64,000 nt of DNA, taken from NCBI GenBank assembly GCA_017871115.1, contig JAFCIZ010000008.1:434001-498000 (forward strand). The letters are read 5' to 3'. This document shows, in pieces, positions 48,101 to 61,321 of the stretch; position 1 is the first letter of the stretch, and each line of letters begins with the position of its first letter. The position numbers and the translations under genes are program-made. This DNA is from Cunninghamella blakesleeana. Lineage: Eukaryota; Mucoromycota; Mucoromycetes; Mucorales; Cunninghamellaceae. The notes beneath the pieces were generated by a model. That model had not been told where the DNA came from. It did not search any database and was given only the letters and a program-made list of their open reading frames with translations.

Positions 48101-49892
48101 CTACTGCATCCACTACAATTTGCTTTTTTTGACGTTCAACTAGTGCTGTTGCTAATCTGGAATTGATGGTATATATTGATAAAATATTGGAAAAGACAGA
48201 GTCTATAAATTCTGATCTTCTTGATACCGGTATAATATCTGTTTCTGTTAATGGGCGTATCCATAGCTACATTTAAACGTTTTTTTTTTTTTTTTTTTTT
48301 GAAAAAAAAAAGAAAAAGAAAAATACAAAGTAAAATAAAATAAGTAAATATGAGCTTCAGTATTTTGTATAAAATAGAAAATAATATTTCTATATTTTAT
48401 ATTCATTACTTCTTCAATATATTCTAAATCCTTGACATAATTACTTTCCGTATAAATTAATTCATGTATGTTTTCTTGCCGTTTCCGTTCATCAGCTGAT
48501 GTATTATTATATATTTCTTCTGATACTAATTCAGCCCATAGAGGATGTCTTTTTTGATTTGAAGTTTGATTTGTTTGGGTTGATGTCACATGACGCTAAT
48601 TAATTTAAAATAAATAATAAGTAATGATAAAAAAATAAAATTTATAAATAAATAAAAAAGCTTATTATTATTGATCTTTTTTTGTTTGTTTTTGTTTATT
48701 TTTACTTTAATAGATTGTCTTTTGGGGCACAGGTAGCTATAACACGGAGTACTACTATAACAAGTAGGTGAATAACAATAGGTAAAGTCCGTCAACACGC
48801 TGTTTGGAAAGGGGATCATTTGATCTAGTAAGGATCTACCATGTTGATCCATATAAATATCACTATTACTATAAGTACTACTAGCTGACATGGGTCCAGG
48901 TGAAAGAAAGGAAGTGGAACAAGGGCTTTCAAGCAAATCATTTTGTTGTTGTTGGTGTTCTTGAGGCGTTGATGATGTTGTCGCTGTATTATTCATATAT
49001 TCTAATTCGTTAAATTGATATAGTTCTTCTGTGGAATCCAACAATCGATTTTCATAACTGACATCATGAAAAAAACGTTGGTTTCCTAATATACGTCCAA
49101 TAACAAGTGCTAAAAATCGATCACTAGTAGATAAAATACGTACAAGTAGGTTCTAAATAGTATATAAATACAAGTATATATATAGATTATTAAAAGAATT
49201 CAAAGAAATAAATATATAAATATATATAATTATTTAAAAAAAATTTAAAATAAATACAAATAAATAAATATTTATATTTCTACATATATGTCTATTTTAC
49301 CACGGCTTCTTGACCATTAAAAGTATTTTTATATTCTATACCATTTTTAATACGATCCACTACTATAATGTTTCGTTGAAATTCATGAGCTATCCTTGAT
49401 AATAAAGCTAAATAAATTGTTGGTGAAGAAGTGGTTGGCGATGAAGGTAAACTTAGGGACTGGCTCCCATAAGCAAAACTACGTGATCGTTTTATTTCTT
49501 CATGTTTATTTAAATCTTTTCTGGTTGATATTCGATTCGATGTTGATGTTGATGGTGATGGTGCTAAAAAAAATAAATAAATAAGGAAAGAGAGAAAGAA
49601 AGAAAAAGAGAAAATATATATACATATAAATATATGTATATAAATATATGTATAAAAGAATGCTAAATAATAAAAACTTACATATATTTATTTTTCCATT
49701 ACTTATTTTTGAAGGTGCAATAGAAGGAGTTGGTCTTGGTTTATAATGAGATATACTTGTACGCTTTGATAATTTTAAAGGATTATACCATTTTTCAGAA
49801 GCTTTTCTTTGAAGAGTTTCCATTCGTGATAACACTGAATTATGGTGACCATTATTTTCCTGTGAGTGTAATGGTGGAATAGGTGGATCCAT
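45145..49892 (-). CDS. ROM2: Rho guanine nucleotide exchange factor, Rom1/Rom2 type (DEP-DH-PH-CNH)
   Basis: Ten exons, 1238 aa: 49682-49892, 49301-49563, 48706-49152, 48410-48595, 47700-48266, 46779-47595, 45906-46673, 45687-45824, 45424-45572, 45145-45315; phases match. Order: S/P-rich N-terminus; DEP-like region (LLSRIAHEFQRNIIVVDRIK, then GRILGNQRFFHDVSYENRLL); DH domain from about 345 (QENIHELIYTESNYVKDLEY, later TRLGRYTLLLGEILKRTPPD) to about 558; PH region 559-700 interrupted by a long N/S-rich insert; and a CNH domain to the C-terminus (YLLATDDGIYVGH, YFVCYDEYGFYIDGKGNRLY). His- and Asn-rich low-complexity runs lie near 46080-46290 and 47230-47345. In yeast this family activates Rho1 in the cell-wall integrity pathway. 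An intron at 46674-46778 would otherwise read through in frame, but splicing restores the CNH start. Confidence 0.92.
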
Positions 49893-52861
49893 TCTTAATT
49901 ACTACTTTTATTATTATTATATATTATATACACCACCTTATGTATGTATATATATGTATATATATAATATTTTATACTATAAATTAAAAAATACCAAATA
50001 TAAAAAAAGGAAATGAGAAAAGAAAAAAGGAAAAAAAAAAAGTATAGTTGAAATTTATTTTTTATTATCACTTTTTTTCTAAAATTTAAACCCCGTTTTT
50101 TTTGGATACACTCCCCCTTATTTTATATATATATAACTACACACATTTATAAATATAATATACATTTAATATATAAAATAAAAATTTTAAAATGGTCCAT
50201 ATCATTTATATTTCTATTTTTTTTTTGAATAAATGTATATATGACAATTATATTTCTACCAAAAAAAAAAAAAATCTGTGTTTTAAAAAGATACAAATGA
50301 ATTAATACTCGAGTTAATATTACAAAAAAAGTGCATAATAATACGCCATTTTAATTTAACATATCTATTTTGTTTTTTTGAAGCGAATAATAAATGATGT
50401 AATTATTATAAAAAATCTTTTTGGATTCCCCAAAATCTCTCCTGACAATTATTATTATTATTATTATTACCACTATTCATACCTTCGATCATTTAAACTT
50501 TAATTTATGTTAGTAAAATATGATGTAATGGTTTTTAAAATCATCAACATGGTCTGGCCCTTGGATTTTTTTTTCTTAACCTAAAGATGAATGACATCCT
50601 ATTTGATTGATATTGATGGGAATTATTGGATCATGTGTTTAGATTCTTTTATGACAAAGTACAGCGACTTTACTATTTCTCAGTTTTTTGTAATTATTCA
50701 TTTTATTAAAGTTAACAGATAAAAGTATGCATAGCCATTTTTTTCTTTTAATTATTTTTTCATATAGTATTTCTATTCATATATTTGTTATATCTATAAA
50801 TCTCAGATTAATCTATTTTTGATGTCACATAGGGAATTATTGATCTAGAAAAGTTTGGAAAAAAAAAAAAAAAAATACACATATACTGAAGGTTGGTCGT
50901 GAACTTTTCGATCTTTTTTATTCTACATATTTCTATACCTTAAAAATCAATTTTTATAAAGCATTTATCTTTTAAATATATTTTATTCTATGTACAATAA
51001 AAAGAAAAAGTAAAGAATGTTCTCAAAAAATAGCTGGTGTCTTCATTTTTATATTAAAATAATTCTATTGAGAACCTTTTTTTTTTTTAACTCTAATTTT
51101 TGTACTACTTGCAATTTCCTTTTAAAAACATCTTTTTTTTATTTTTTATAACTATCAAAAATCTGTCATTTATATAGAATAATGTAGTAATAATAGTCTA
51201 AATTTTTGAATACTTTTAATAGTATACGTACGTATATCTATGTAATTGTCTATATTTAAAGTTCCTAGTTGGATAATATTTCTTTAGCTTTCTCTTTGTT
51301 GTTGTGTTTCCTTTATGCGCTTTTTTATATATTTAATAAATGCCCATAAAAATCAATAAAAATAATATCAGTTACTAATATGATTCAACTGTTCATTTTC
51401 CTCCGAATTTTTTAAACCAAAGGAACTAAAATTATAATTAGAAATATGAAAAAAAACTTTTGAATATATGAAACCATAATTTGTATATATTCTCTTTAAT
51501 TTTTTTCTTTTATAAAAAAATACAACAAATCAAATGAATAGATAATGATAGTATTTTAGATTACCATCACTTTATATATCTATAATTAATTTACCCTTTT
51601 TTTCAAATACATCTTTTTTTCGATCTATATATCTCTTTTTTATAGAAAATAGCTATATATATATTATAAAGAGAGGATGAGAAGTTACTTTATGTAAAAG
51701 ATATATTTAACAAAAGACTCAAAGATAATATGAAATGAGGAAAAGAATCAAGTATCAATTGTATAATCAGATGCATAGTAACAAAGAAAGGTTTTGTTAA
51801 TATTAAAGTTCCCTGTACCCTTTATGTGTATGGTCATTCGATTCTATTTTATATAGAAACAACATGTGACCAGATTTTAGAAAGATACACTGGTATGTCT
51901 TGAAGGATTAAGAAAATGACAGATGTCAAAGTGCAGCAATTTTTATTGCTCTATGTATTACAATTCCATGATAAATGATAAATCAAACATGATTGAAACG
52001 TTACATAATATAAAGATGAAAAGAAAATGAAATGAAATAGAATAGAGAAAACTATATTAGAAAAAAAATTCATTTTAGATTTCCTTATGGTTTTTCAAAT
52101 AGTTCATCTATTCGCTAGGAGTATTGTAAATTATATTACTGTAATCTTACTATTGAAAATTATCCATGAATTATCTATATATATATATATATAATAAATA
52201 AAATCACTTTTAATCAAAAGCATATCATAAATGAGTTCATAATATTTTAATCGACTATTACTTTTCATTTTATTTTATAAGAAAAGCTTTATATTATAAA
52301 AAAAGGACTACTTCCAAAAATGTAATGTTTACAAAAAAAATTTTTTTGTCAGGATTTTTTTTAACTAAATCTAAATTTTTTATTTTTACCCTTTATATAT
52401 AATCGAACGACAATTATAAATTAAATAAAATAGCATACGTGTATATATATTTACCCTCCTTTTATTAGTACAATATTGTCATTATAATACAAAAGAAAAA
52501 TAAAATTAAATCACAACTCTCAATTATATATATATAAATCCATAATTACGGAAGCACCGGTTTATTAAATATCAACTTGGTGAAAAAAAAAATCTAAACT
52601 GACTAGAAAAAATAACTTTAAAGCGTGCTGAACAATTGATAAATGATTTTCTTTATATTATATGGCTTATTAAAATGTAATATAAAATACAATAATACAG
52701 TATATATTTAGTGATAATAATAAGTCTAACGCGTGCAACTTTTCTCTATTAATATCATTATCATTTTATTTTATGAAAATATCTAATGACATTTAAATCA
52801 TTCACATATTGAAAAAGTAACGACATAAAGAATAAAAAAATAAATATATATAGAAAGAAAG
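49893..52861. other. long gene-poor AT-rich stretch
   Basis: About 3 kb with no supported gene, RNA or repeat family. The first few hundred bases are the Rho GEF upstream region. The rest is A/T tracts and short ORF fragments without conserved motifs. Confidence 0.5.
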
Positions 52862-53177
52862 ATGGCGATCATCTTGAAAAGTTGAACTCTTTATATTTTT
52901 TGTTATTTTTTGATCTTGGTATTTAATTTAAAATAGAGGTTGTATTACTTGATGATTCTTCAACATTAAACTCGGCAAGTAAGGAAATATATGATATATA
53001 TGGTAATAATAGAAGTTCCATCGATAAATTCACTAATTTACTATATATATCTTATATAATGGAATGTATGGATTGTTGCTTTTTTTTTTTTTTTTTTTTT
53101 TAGAACCAGAAGATATTTCGGCAAAAAGAATAGCTTCAGTGTATTATTTAATCACCTCATATGATGTCTCCGCATGA
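52862..53177 (+). CDS. possible 52-aa protein in three small exons
   Basis: Exons 52862-52880, 52937-53002 and 53104-53177. Splice phases agree at both junctions (A|AG and G|AA) and the frame ends in TGA, giving 52 aa beginning MAILK-like (MAIILKKVVLLDD), with STLNSASKEIYDIYE, then ISAKRIASVYYLITSYDVSA. The third intron boundary has a strong T tract before TAG; the first donor (GTTGAA) is weak. Codon pattern of the last two exons looks coding. No family recognised. It could also be the remains of a larger gene. Confidence 0.4.
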
Positions 53178-54077
53178 AAATAATAAATGATCAATATATA
53201 CGTATATATAAATTCTATATTTATATACAGGTATAGATACAAATGACATGAACTTATTTATTTACGTATGAAAATATTAGGAAGAACTCAAAAGCACAAT
53301 ATAATATTTAGATTGAGTATATGATTATTCAATTTTACATCATATCTATCTTAAAATGGCAGCAACAAGTTTTTTAAAAAGGAATTTTGTAATATATATA
53401 AAAAAGGTAAGCTTTGTCCATTATTTTACCACGAGCCCTTCCTTTAAATTCAAACTCATCCGTAATCTTTTATTATTATTATATTATTATTATTGTATTA
53501 TTATTATTATTATTTTTTGATAACATCATAAAATAAAAGGCTGGGGAAAACAATATTCTTAATATGGTCAAGTACCATTATATTTATATATATCACCAGG
53601 TTTAACTTATTACCAAATGGTTCTATAAAATTGGATTTTGTCATGCCATCAAGTAAAACAAAATTCCTTTATGAACTCAACGGCCTGAACTATTTACGAA
53701 ATATAATTACAATATACAATTCAATGAACAAGGATAATAATTTACCATTATATGCTTCTTTCTCTTTATTTCGTTTTCTTTCGCTTTTTGGATATTGGTC
53801 AATATTTATAATCGTTATTTTTGAATGGAGAGGAAAGGATGGCAGTGGTATAAATATAAAAATGAAAGAAAAGGTAGAAAAGTTTAAAAAAAAAAAATCT
53901 TTTTATGGTATGTTACTCCGAGAATATTAAAGTCAGCTACCCAATTAAAAAAATTTCGTGCAATCTAATTTATATTAGACATAAAAAAAATTGATGTATT
54001 ATTTAACGTTCCTTTCTCTTTCTCTCTCTCTCTCTTTTTTTTTTTATTATATATAACTTTGGGTTTTTTCTTTATTA
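53178..54077. other. upstream region of the POT transporter with a weak ORF
   Basis: An ORF from ATG 53643 to 53930 (+, 95 aa, MPSSKTKFLYELNGLNYLRN...) has one hydrophobic stretch and a Lys-rich end but no recognised family or splice support. A TC-repeat pyrimidine tract (CTCTCTCTCTCTC, about 54015-54035) lies just before the transporter start and is a plausible promoter feature. Confidence 0.4.
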
Positions 54078-56553
54078 ATGGCTGATAATAAAGAAAAATC
54101 ATTATTTGATCCTACTAGTGTAGAAATTGTGGATGATGATTTATTATCTATTGAAGATACAACAAAATTACGTAGAGTAGCTGATTCAATTCCAATTGCA
54201 GCTGGATTTATTTTATTAAATGAACTTTGGTAATACTTAAAAATATAAAATATAATATAATATAATGTGGAGACAATCATTTATTAACTTAACTCTTTAT
54301 ATATATTTTTTAATATAGTGAAAGGTATACTTGATTATAATTATGATTATATTTTTTATTTAGTTATATAGAGCATAAATATCTTACGACTACATATTTT
54401 TTATTTTTTATTTATAATTCGTTTTACTCATCAACAGATTGGCATATTATGGTGGTTCTGGTAAGACTTTCATCATTGTATATTATATTATATCAATTGT
54501 ATACTTTGTTCTACATGTATTAATTTTATATTATTTATATTATTATTTATGTTGATTAAATAGCTCCATTCCAAAATTATGTTCAGGTAATATATATATA
54601 TATATATATATAAATATAAATATATATGATTGTTTTCCTTACTAAAAGCTACCTATCTTTACATATACATAGTATGGTCCTTTAGATGATCCTAAGGGTA
54701 AACTTGATCGTGGTCAATCTGTCGCAACTGCTTTACAAAATTTCTTTACCTTCTTCTGTTGTAAGTATTTTAATATAAATAATTATAATATTAATCAACA
54801 TAATTATTTCATTTTATATTTTTCTAATAAAAAAAGAAATTCCAATTATTAATATTATTGATTTTATATTTATATTATTATTATATACTATTCATAGATT
54901 TTACACCAATGTTGGGTGCTATTGTAGCTGATCAATATCTTGGAAGATATAAGACTATCATTATTTTCTCTATTGTCTATTTAATTGGTTGGATTATTCT
55001 TACATGTACATCTCTTCCTACATCCATTGAAGCAGGAGCAGGTTTTCCTGGTTATATTGTTGCCTTAGTTGTTATTGGCTGTAAGTATACTTTTATATAT
55101 ACTTACATAAAATGAATCATTTTGAATTAAATTTTTATTTATTATTTTATATTTTGTTTTTAATTTATATATAGTTGGTACTGGTGGTATTAAAGGTATT
55201 GTTTCTCCTATGTGTGCTGATCAATATAAATATGATCGTGATTATGTAAAAGAATTACCAACTGGGGAAAAAGTAGTAGTTGATTATTCCCTCTCTATTC
55301 AACGTCTTTATAACTGGTACGTAGGACAAGAAAAAAAAATATAATTTTTCTCACATTCATAAAATTAAAGTTCGATGGAGCGGAGATATATATTTTTCTT
55401 ATTTACCTCTTTCTTATTATTATTCTAAAAAAAAATTAGGTTTTATTGGGCTATTAATATTGGAAGTCTTGTTGGAGGAATTGTTTGCCCACTTTTAGAA
55501 TTAAACTTTGATTTCTGGGTAGCTTACACTTTACCAACATGTGTCTTCTTTATTTCCATTATGGTGTTTATTTCTGGTACCAAGTTTTACTATAAGCCTC
55601 CTCCAACTGGGTCTGTGATTCTTAAGGCTTTTAGTGTGATTAATTTTGCAAGAAAGCAAAAAAATGTCCCTCAGAATGAAAAGGCACGTAAAGAGTGTAA
55701 AGATTTTATGGATTTTGCTAAAGAAAATAACGATTTACCAGACGTTGCCCCCTGGTCACCCGAACAAAAAGAAAAGGCCGCTGCCAATTGGAATGATCAA
55801 TTTGTAGATGAATTAAAACAAGCCATCATGGCATGTAAAATCTTTGTTCCTTTATCCATTTATTGGGTCTGTTATAATAATCTTAGTAACAATTTAATTT
55901 CTCAAGCTGCTGTGATGAATAGACCTCCAGAATTACCCAACAATATTATGAATAACTTTAATCCTATTGCTTTATTGATCTTCATTCCTATTGTTGATTT
56001 AGTAATTTATCCTACTTTACGTAAAAACAAAATCAACTTCTTCCCTCAACAACGTATTACCCTTGGATTTTTCCTTGGTGCCATTTCCATGGTCTACGCT
56101 GCTGTCCTTCAACATTATATTTACCAAGATGAATTATTCATTAGTTCTGGTGGTAAAACTTCTAATGTCAATGTATTCCTTCAAATTCCCTGTTATGTTT
56201 TGATTGCCTTATCCGAAATCTGTGCCAGTATCACTTCTATTGAATATGCTTATACACATGCTCCTAAATCTATGAAGTCATTAGTCTCTGCTTTATCTTT
56301 ATGGCCAAACTGTGTAGCTGCTCTTATTTCTTTAGCTATTTCCCCTGTTGCCGAAGATCCTAATATGGTTTGGGTTTATACAGGTGTGGCATGTGGTGCC
56401 TTTGTATGTGGTATCATTTATTATGTCATTTTCCGTCATTATGATACTATTGACGAAGAATATCGTCTCAAGACTTTGGCTGAATCTGGTCCTGTTACTA
56501 TGACAAAAGATGCTGATCAATCTTGGGGAAAAGATAAGGATTTACAATTATAA
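54078..56553 (+). CDS. PTR2: POT/PTR2 family proton-coupled oligopeptide transporter
   Basis: Eight exons, 576 aa: 54078-54229, 54319-54324, 54438-54460, 54564-54586, 54673-54760, 54898-55080, 55175-55316, 55440-56553. The family ExxER proton-coupling motif ELCER (49-53) is assembled across three exons and includes a 6-nt microexon, giving NELCERLAYYGGSAPFQNYV. Next come TPMLGAIVADQYLGRYKTII (PTR2 signature region), GFGTGGIKGIVSPMCADQY, and FYWAINIGSLVGG. The large cytosolic loop (about 290-345) precedes the second six-helix bundle, as in fungal Ptr2; late helices contain FLQIPCYVLIALSEICASI. It imports di- and tripeptides with protons at the plasma membrane. Length is typical (yeast Ptr2, 601 aa). 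The start is the only ATG in frame with the conserved N-terminus. Confidence 0.95.
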
Positions 56554-56874
56554 ATATAATAATAATCAAAGAAATAGAGTCCTTAAAGAAAAATAATAAT
56601 AATGCATAGAAATAAAATATTTATGTATATATCTTTATATATGGGCTTGTAATATAACAATTGCAATAATAATAGTAATAATAATAATAGTAATAGAGTT
56701 TTATTTTTATTTACTTTTTTAATCCATCTTAATATATCATGTAATTATATTTTATTATACACATATACACATATATCTTTTAAAAGAAAAGAAGAATGAA
56801 ATAAAAGTCTTTATATACTACAAAAATATATATCATCTAATTATAATAATAAAATACAAATGATTTTTCTTTTT
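56554..56874. other. convergent 3' flanks of the POT and LrgAB genes
   Basis: AT-rich, with TAATAA repeats; no gene. Probably holds both polyadenylation regions. Confidence 0.6.
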
Positions 56875-59118
56875 TTAATTGCTACCAGCGTTTGACATGA
56901 TTGCATTTGATATTTGTGGTATAGAAGTAAAGATGACGGCTAACGTTCCAAACAACATAAATGCTAAAGATGATATAGAACTTGCTTTTCTATTGGTCTC
57001 ATATAAATAAGCCGTAGCTAATGCATGTGAATTAAATCCCATAGATATACCGATCGTTAAATAGTCATCTGTTTCATTAAAAAATAAAATATAAATATAA
57101 AATCAGTCATATTGTATAGAAAAAGAAAAAAAAAATACAAATTAATATTTATATGTATATTTACCTTGTTTTACTCTTGTTAATTTCAATAACCGAGTGC
57201 CAATCAATGGGCCAGATATTGCAGAAAATGATTGAAAGCATGTAACAATACCTACATTTGAATGGATAATTTGTGAAATGGCGATACCCTAATAATAATT
57301 AAAAATATATAAATATTAATGATCATCAATTATTCATGTTTATATTTTTTTATTTATTTATTAATTTATTTATGATATGTTGCATTACAATAGCTGTAGT
57401 TACAGTTCTAGTTTTAATTAAAAATAAAATAAAATAAAAAAGCATAAAGGGATGAGTATATAATATAATTAAAAAAAAATATTCATAATTTTTTTATATT
57501 ATGATTGCCATTTTTTTTATATATGCTTTTTTTTAGCTATTTACCTTGTCGTCATAGCTAAAGCAATTTCAGAAGGAATCAATATAAGATGAGCAATGAG
57601 AGGAACTACTAACAAAGAAATCAGTACCATAGGAATAGCAGTAACAAAAAGGATAATCCATTGGCGAATATCCCCAGGTTTATTTAAAAAGACAGTCAAT
57701 GCTAAAGACACAATTGCCACATTCATTGCTGAGGACAAAACATCACCAGCACCAGCAAATCCATCAACAGAGGTTCCTTCAATCCAAGTAAAGAAATTAT
57801 GGGAGTTGGTATAATATGTACGAACAGCAGATTTAAATAATTGATCAGTTGTACCCGTAATGCCACCACCATCAATACTATGATTAAGTTTGATCCATCG
57901 TAAATAACCTAAGCAGGCCAGCATAATAGCAGTAGTAGATATTAATGGATGAAGGATTAATTTTATTTTTAATGGTGTATGACTGGCTGCTAAAAATACA
58001 AGGATAGTTAATGTTAACTGTGAGACAAGTGTAGTGGATGGTAGTAATGCATGGTCTGATGGTAATCCAATATATATTAATGTACTGATAATAAATATAA
58101 TAAAAAATATCACTGTATCTATGGTAGGTTGACAGTGGTTCCAGGTATTTCTTAACCATTCATTGATATCTACTTCTTCTGATTCTTCTATTTCTTTATC
58201 TATTTCTTCAACTTCTTGTTTTTCTTTATTGTCGATAGTGATGATCATTCTTTCATCAATATTATCATCATGGATCGAATTTTTAGCGATATTGTGAATA
58301 GTGATGGATGAATGACTAGATCTACTTGATGTAACTTTTCGTTGTTGTTCTTTATTTACAGGAGTATTTTGATATTCTATTTGATCAGATATAGTTGACG
58401 ATGGAGATGATGAAGATAGTACAGGTACTGTTGGTTGTATATGAAAAGGTATAGAATGGTTTGTATTAGTAGATGTTAAATGATGATCTTGATTTAAATG
58501 GTTATCATTATTATTATTGATATCATGATCATTATTGTTATTATTTTTATTAAAATAAAGTATAAATCGAAGGAATTTAACTGATCCAATGCATAATAAA
58601 AAGATGAGCACATAAGCAGCCGCTATTATTATTATTTTTAAAAAAAATACATAATGATGAATATATAATGTACCTTTTTTTTGTGTCTTTTTTTTTTTAC
58701 ATTCATTTACAAGTATTTATTTTATTTTACCAAATAATGCAGCGATTTTTATAAACTCAATTCCATTGATTTGATTACTATTAATAATATTTAAGGTACT
58801 TGGAACAAACATAATGTTCATATACTTTAAAGCAAACTCCGCCTGAGATTGAAACAATGATAAAATTCTGTTGATATAATGAGGTGGGCACCATTTTTCG
58901 ATAATCACCAAAAAAAGACAAAAGAGAATCATACCAATGACACTTGGAGGGAAATACTGTAACCCAGGAATACATAGTAATACTTGTCGTACAGCTTCAG
59001 TGTATAATAGGACAATAATGAAGTAAATAAAATTTTTGATCCATACTTTAAGGATTTCATTAATACATTTGATGAATATTTTTTTTGTAATAAACAATAG
59101 TGATTGAGATTTATGCAT
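56875..59118 (-). CDS. LrgA-LrgB fusion membrane protein (PLGG1-like)
   Basis: Five exons, 600 aa: 58731-59118, 57545-58622, 57389-57407 (19 nt), 57165-57288, 56875-57068; phases match. The N-terminal part is LrgA/CidA-like: QYFPPSVIGMILFCLFLVII, then FALKYMNIMFVPSTLNIINS. A long polar N/S-rich linker with acidic E/D stretch (about 155-280) follows, then LrgB/CidB: LPSTTLVSQLTLTILVFLAA, FLNKPGDIRQWIILF, and RTVTTAIGIAISQIIHSNVG, where the short exon supplies the RTVTTAI motif, then GFNSHALATAYLYETNRKAS. In plants the same fusion (PLGG1) carries glycolate and glycerate; in bacteria CidA and LrgB are separate holin-like or metabolite carriers. Substrate in this fungus is unknown. No mitochondrial or secretory signal is obvious. 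Confidence 0.88.
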
Positions 59119-61290
59119 TTATATATGTATAATGAAGAATGAAGAAGATGATGATAATGTAATTGAAAAAAAAATAAAAAATAAAAAAAAATAAAATAAA
59201 AAGTTTAAATAAATGGGAAGAAGAAAGGGAAGGGAAAAAAATGATTTGTTCTTTTTTTCATCACAGTTTAGATATAAAAACATGGTGTTACAATCGAGGA
59301 AAATATCAACCTTCGGAGATTATGAGCCTAAAAAATAAAAAAATTAGAACTCTAATTGATAAATTACTATTATTATTATTTTTTATATCTATCTCCAGAA
59401 ATCGGATATAAGTATAGGACCAAAATTGTTTATCATTTCAGAAGATGATACAATCCCTTGTTATGGAATATTCTTTTTCCTTTATATATATTGCTGTTTA
59501 ACTTCGTTTTTTAATCCAGATTAACATTTTTCATAATAAACTATCAATCTAAAATAATATATATACAAGTCTAAAGGTGAGTATATTTTTTATTAATAAT
59601 GATGAATTTAGTGTATTGTTAATTGTACTCCCGATCTTTTTTTTCTCCTTTTATATCTATTTGGCTATGTCTTGAAATTATTTAGATTATTTTTTTATTT
59701 TTTTTATTTTTACCCCAATATTAAACCTTTTTAGATTTGCTTGATCAAATCAGCACATATACATAACATTATCTCCATATATTATTAAAAAAGTCAAGAT
59801 TACAAAAAAAATAAAAACTATTATTACTGTAAATTCAGCATTCAAAAAAAATCATCAGGTAATACACTTGACTTTTTATAGCTTGCTCTAACCTTTTGGT
59901 TTGTTTCATTATTGATTTTATCTACAACCCAAACATGGTTGTATCATTATCATTATCATTATCATCGAGACATAGATATTGTTATTTTACTTTTGGTCTC
60001 TAGATTGATATATAATTTGATACTAAGATAAATAAATAAAACTGTATTATATCAATATGTTAGTCATGAATAGTTTGTATGTGTCTATAACTACTTTGTC
60101 TTTTGTAAAACTTTGTACTGTAATCACAATCATATTTTATTTCTCAAAAGTACCTATCTTTTTTAATCCGTTTAATCTGTTTAAGATGAGATATATATAA
60201 TGATATATATTAGTTTATGTAGTAACATTGGTATATGATATGAGATAATATGACGTTTAAACTACTTTGAATGGACTCGAGTGTATAAAAAAAGTTGTAT
60301 ATATATATATGTATCGCTGTTGCTATTGTTTATCTTTTTTTAGAATTATCTTCTATAGTTTATTCAATATTATTATAAAAGGATTATATTGTTTCATTGA
60401 TAGTTTTAAAAAGATAATAGCCACAGCGTCTGACATGATAAATAATATTATTTAAAGCTTGTAGCTTATTAATTCATATTGTTGTTCATCAATGGTGCTT
60501 ATATATACATATATTATTTTAAAAACAAGTAAAAAACAACGCTGATTGCATGCCTTGTTGTTTTGAAAGGTTATTTTGTGTAAAATAGTAAACATATTAT
60601 ATATAATTCTTTTTCATTTTATTAAGAAAAAGAGAAAGCTCAAAAATCGCGCCCTTTTAATTACGTTGGCTAAATCATAATTCCAAATTAGGAAACACTC
60701 TTTTTTTAATATTTTCGACCTAAATCATCACTGGATAATATTTTTAATAATATGGAAGTTTTTAAGTAGTCAATTAAAAAGCAAGATGAAGTAATTAAAT
60801 CCATACTTTAAACAGTGTTGAAACTTATACACTACTTTTATTTATTAGGTTAAATATTTAAGAGAAATAAGAATGGATTATTCTTTTTAATTATTCTGAT
60901 ACGAATGGATGTAAAGCTATCAACTAGCAGTTTAATATATATATATTAAAAACAATAACATTTTATGTAACTCTAAAAGCTCTTTGTATCCCAATGAAAG
61001 AATTGGTACGATGACCATATAATTTAGTATTATATATTTTTGTACACCTTATGAATTTTTTTTTATGAGTATTAGTGTAAAATAAAGTTTACTTCTTGGG
61101 TGTAACAAGTTCCCAAAGAAATCAATCAGGGACCTCTTTATAAAAAAATTATTTGAATTTTATTTTATTATATTTTAAAAGTTGACCCAAGAGAAATTTT
61201 ATTTGTATGGAAAAATAAAACTTTTTTTATTCTCTTTTTCTTTTCATTTATTATTATTTTTATTATTATTATTATTTCTTTACTATTTTA

Positions 61291-61320
<30 letters not shown>
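59119..61320. other. intergenic stretch between LrgAB-like gene and HET copy 2
   Basis: About 2.2 kb of AT-rich DNA. A short (ATCATT)n run lies at about 59943-59966 and an (AAT)n run just before 61321. Short ORFs such as 60267-60455 have no recognised motifs. No gene supported. Confidence 0.55.

Positions 61321-61321
<1 letters not shown>

Noticed and set aside
57596..57814. Plus-strand 72-codon ORF
   Set aside because: Antisense of the LrgB-coding exon.
60267..60455. 62-codon hydrophobic ORF in the 59-61 kb gap
   Set aside because: No homologue, splice context or upstream signal; composition is as the flanks.
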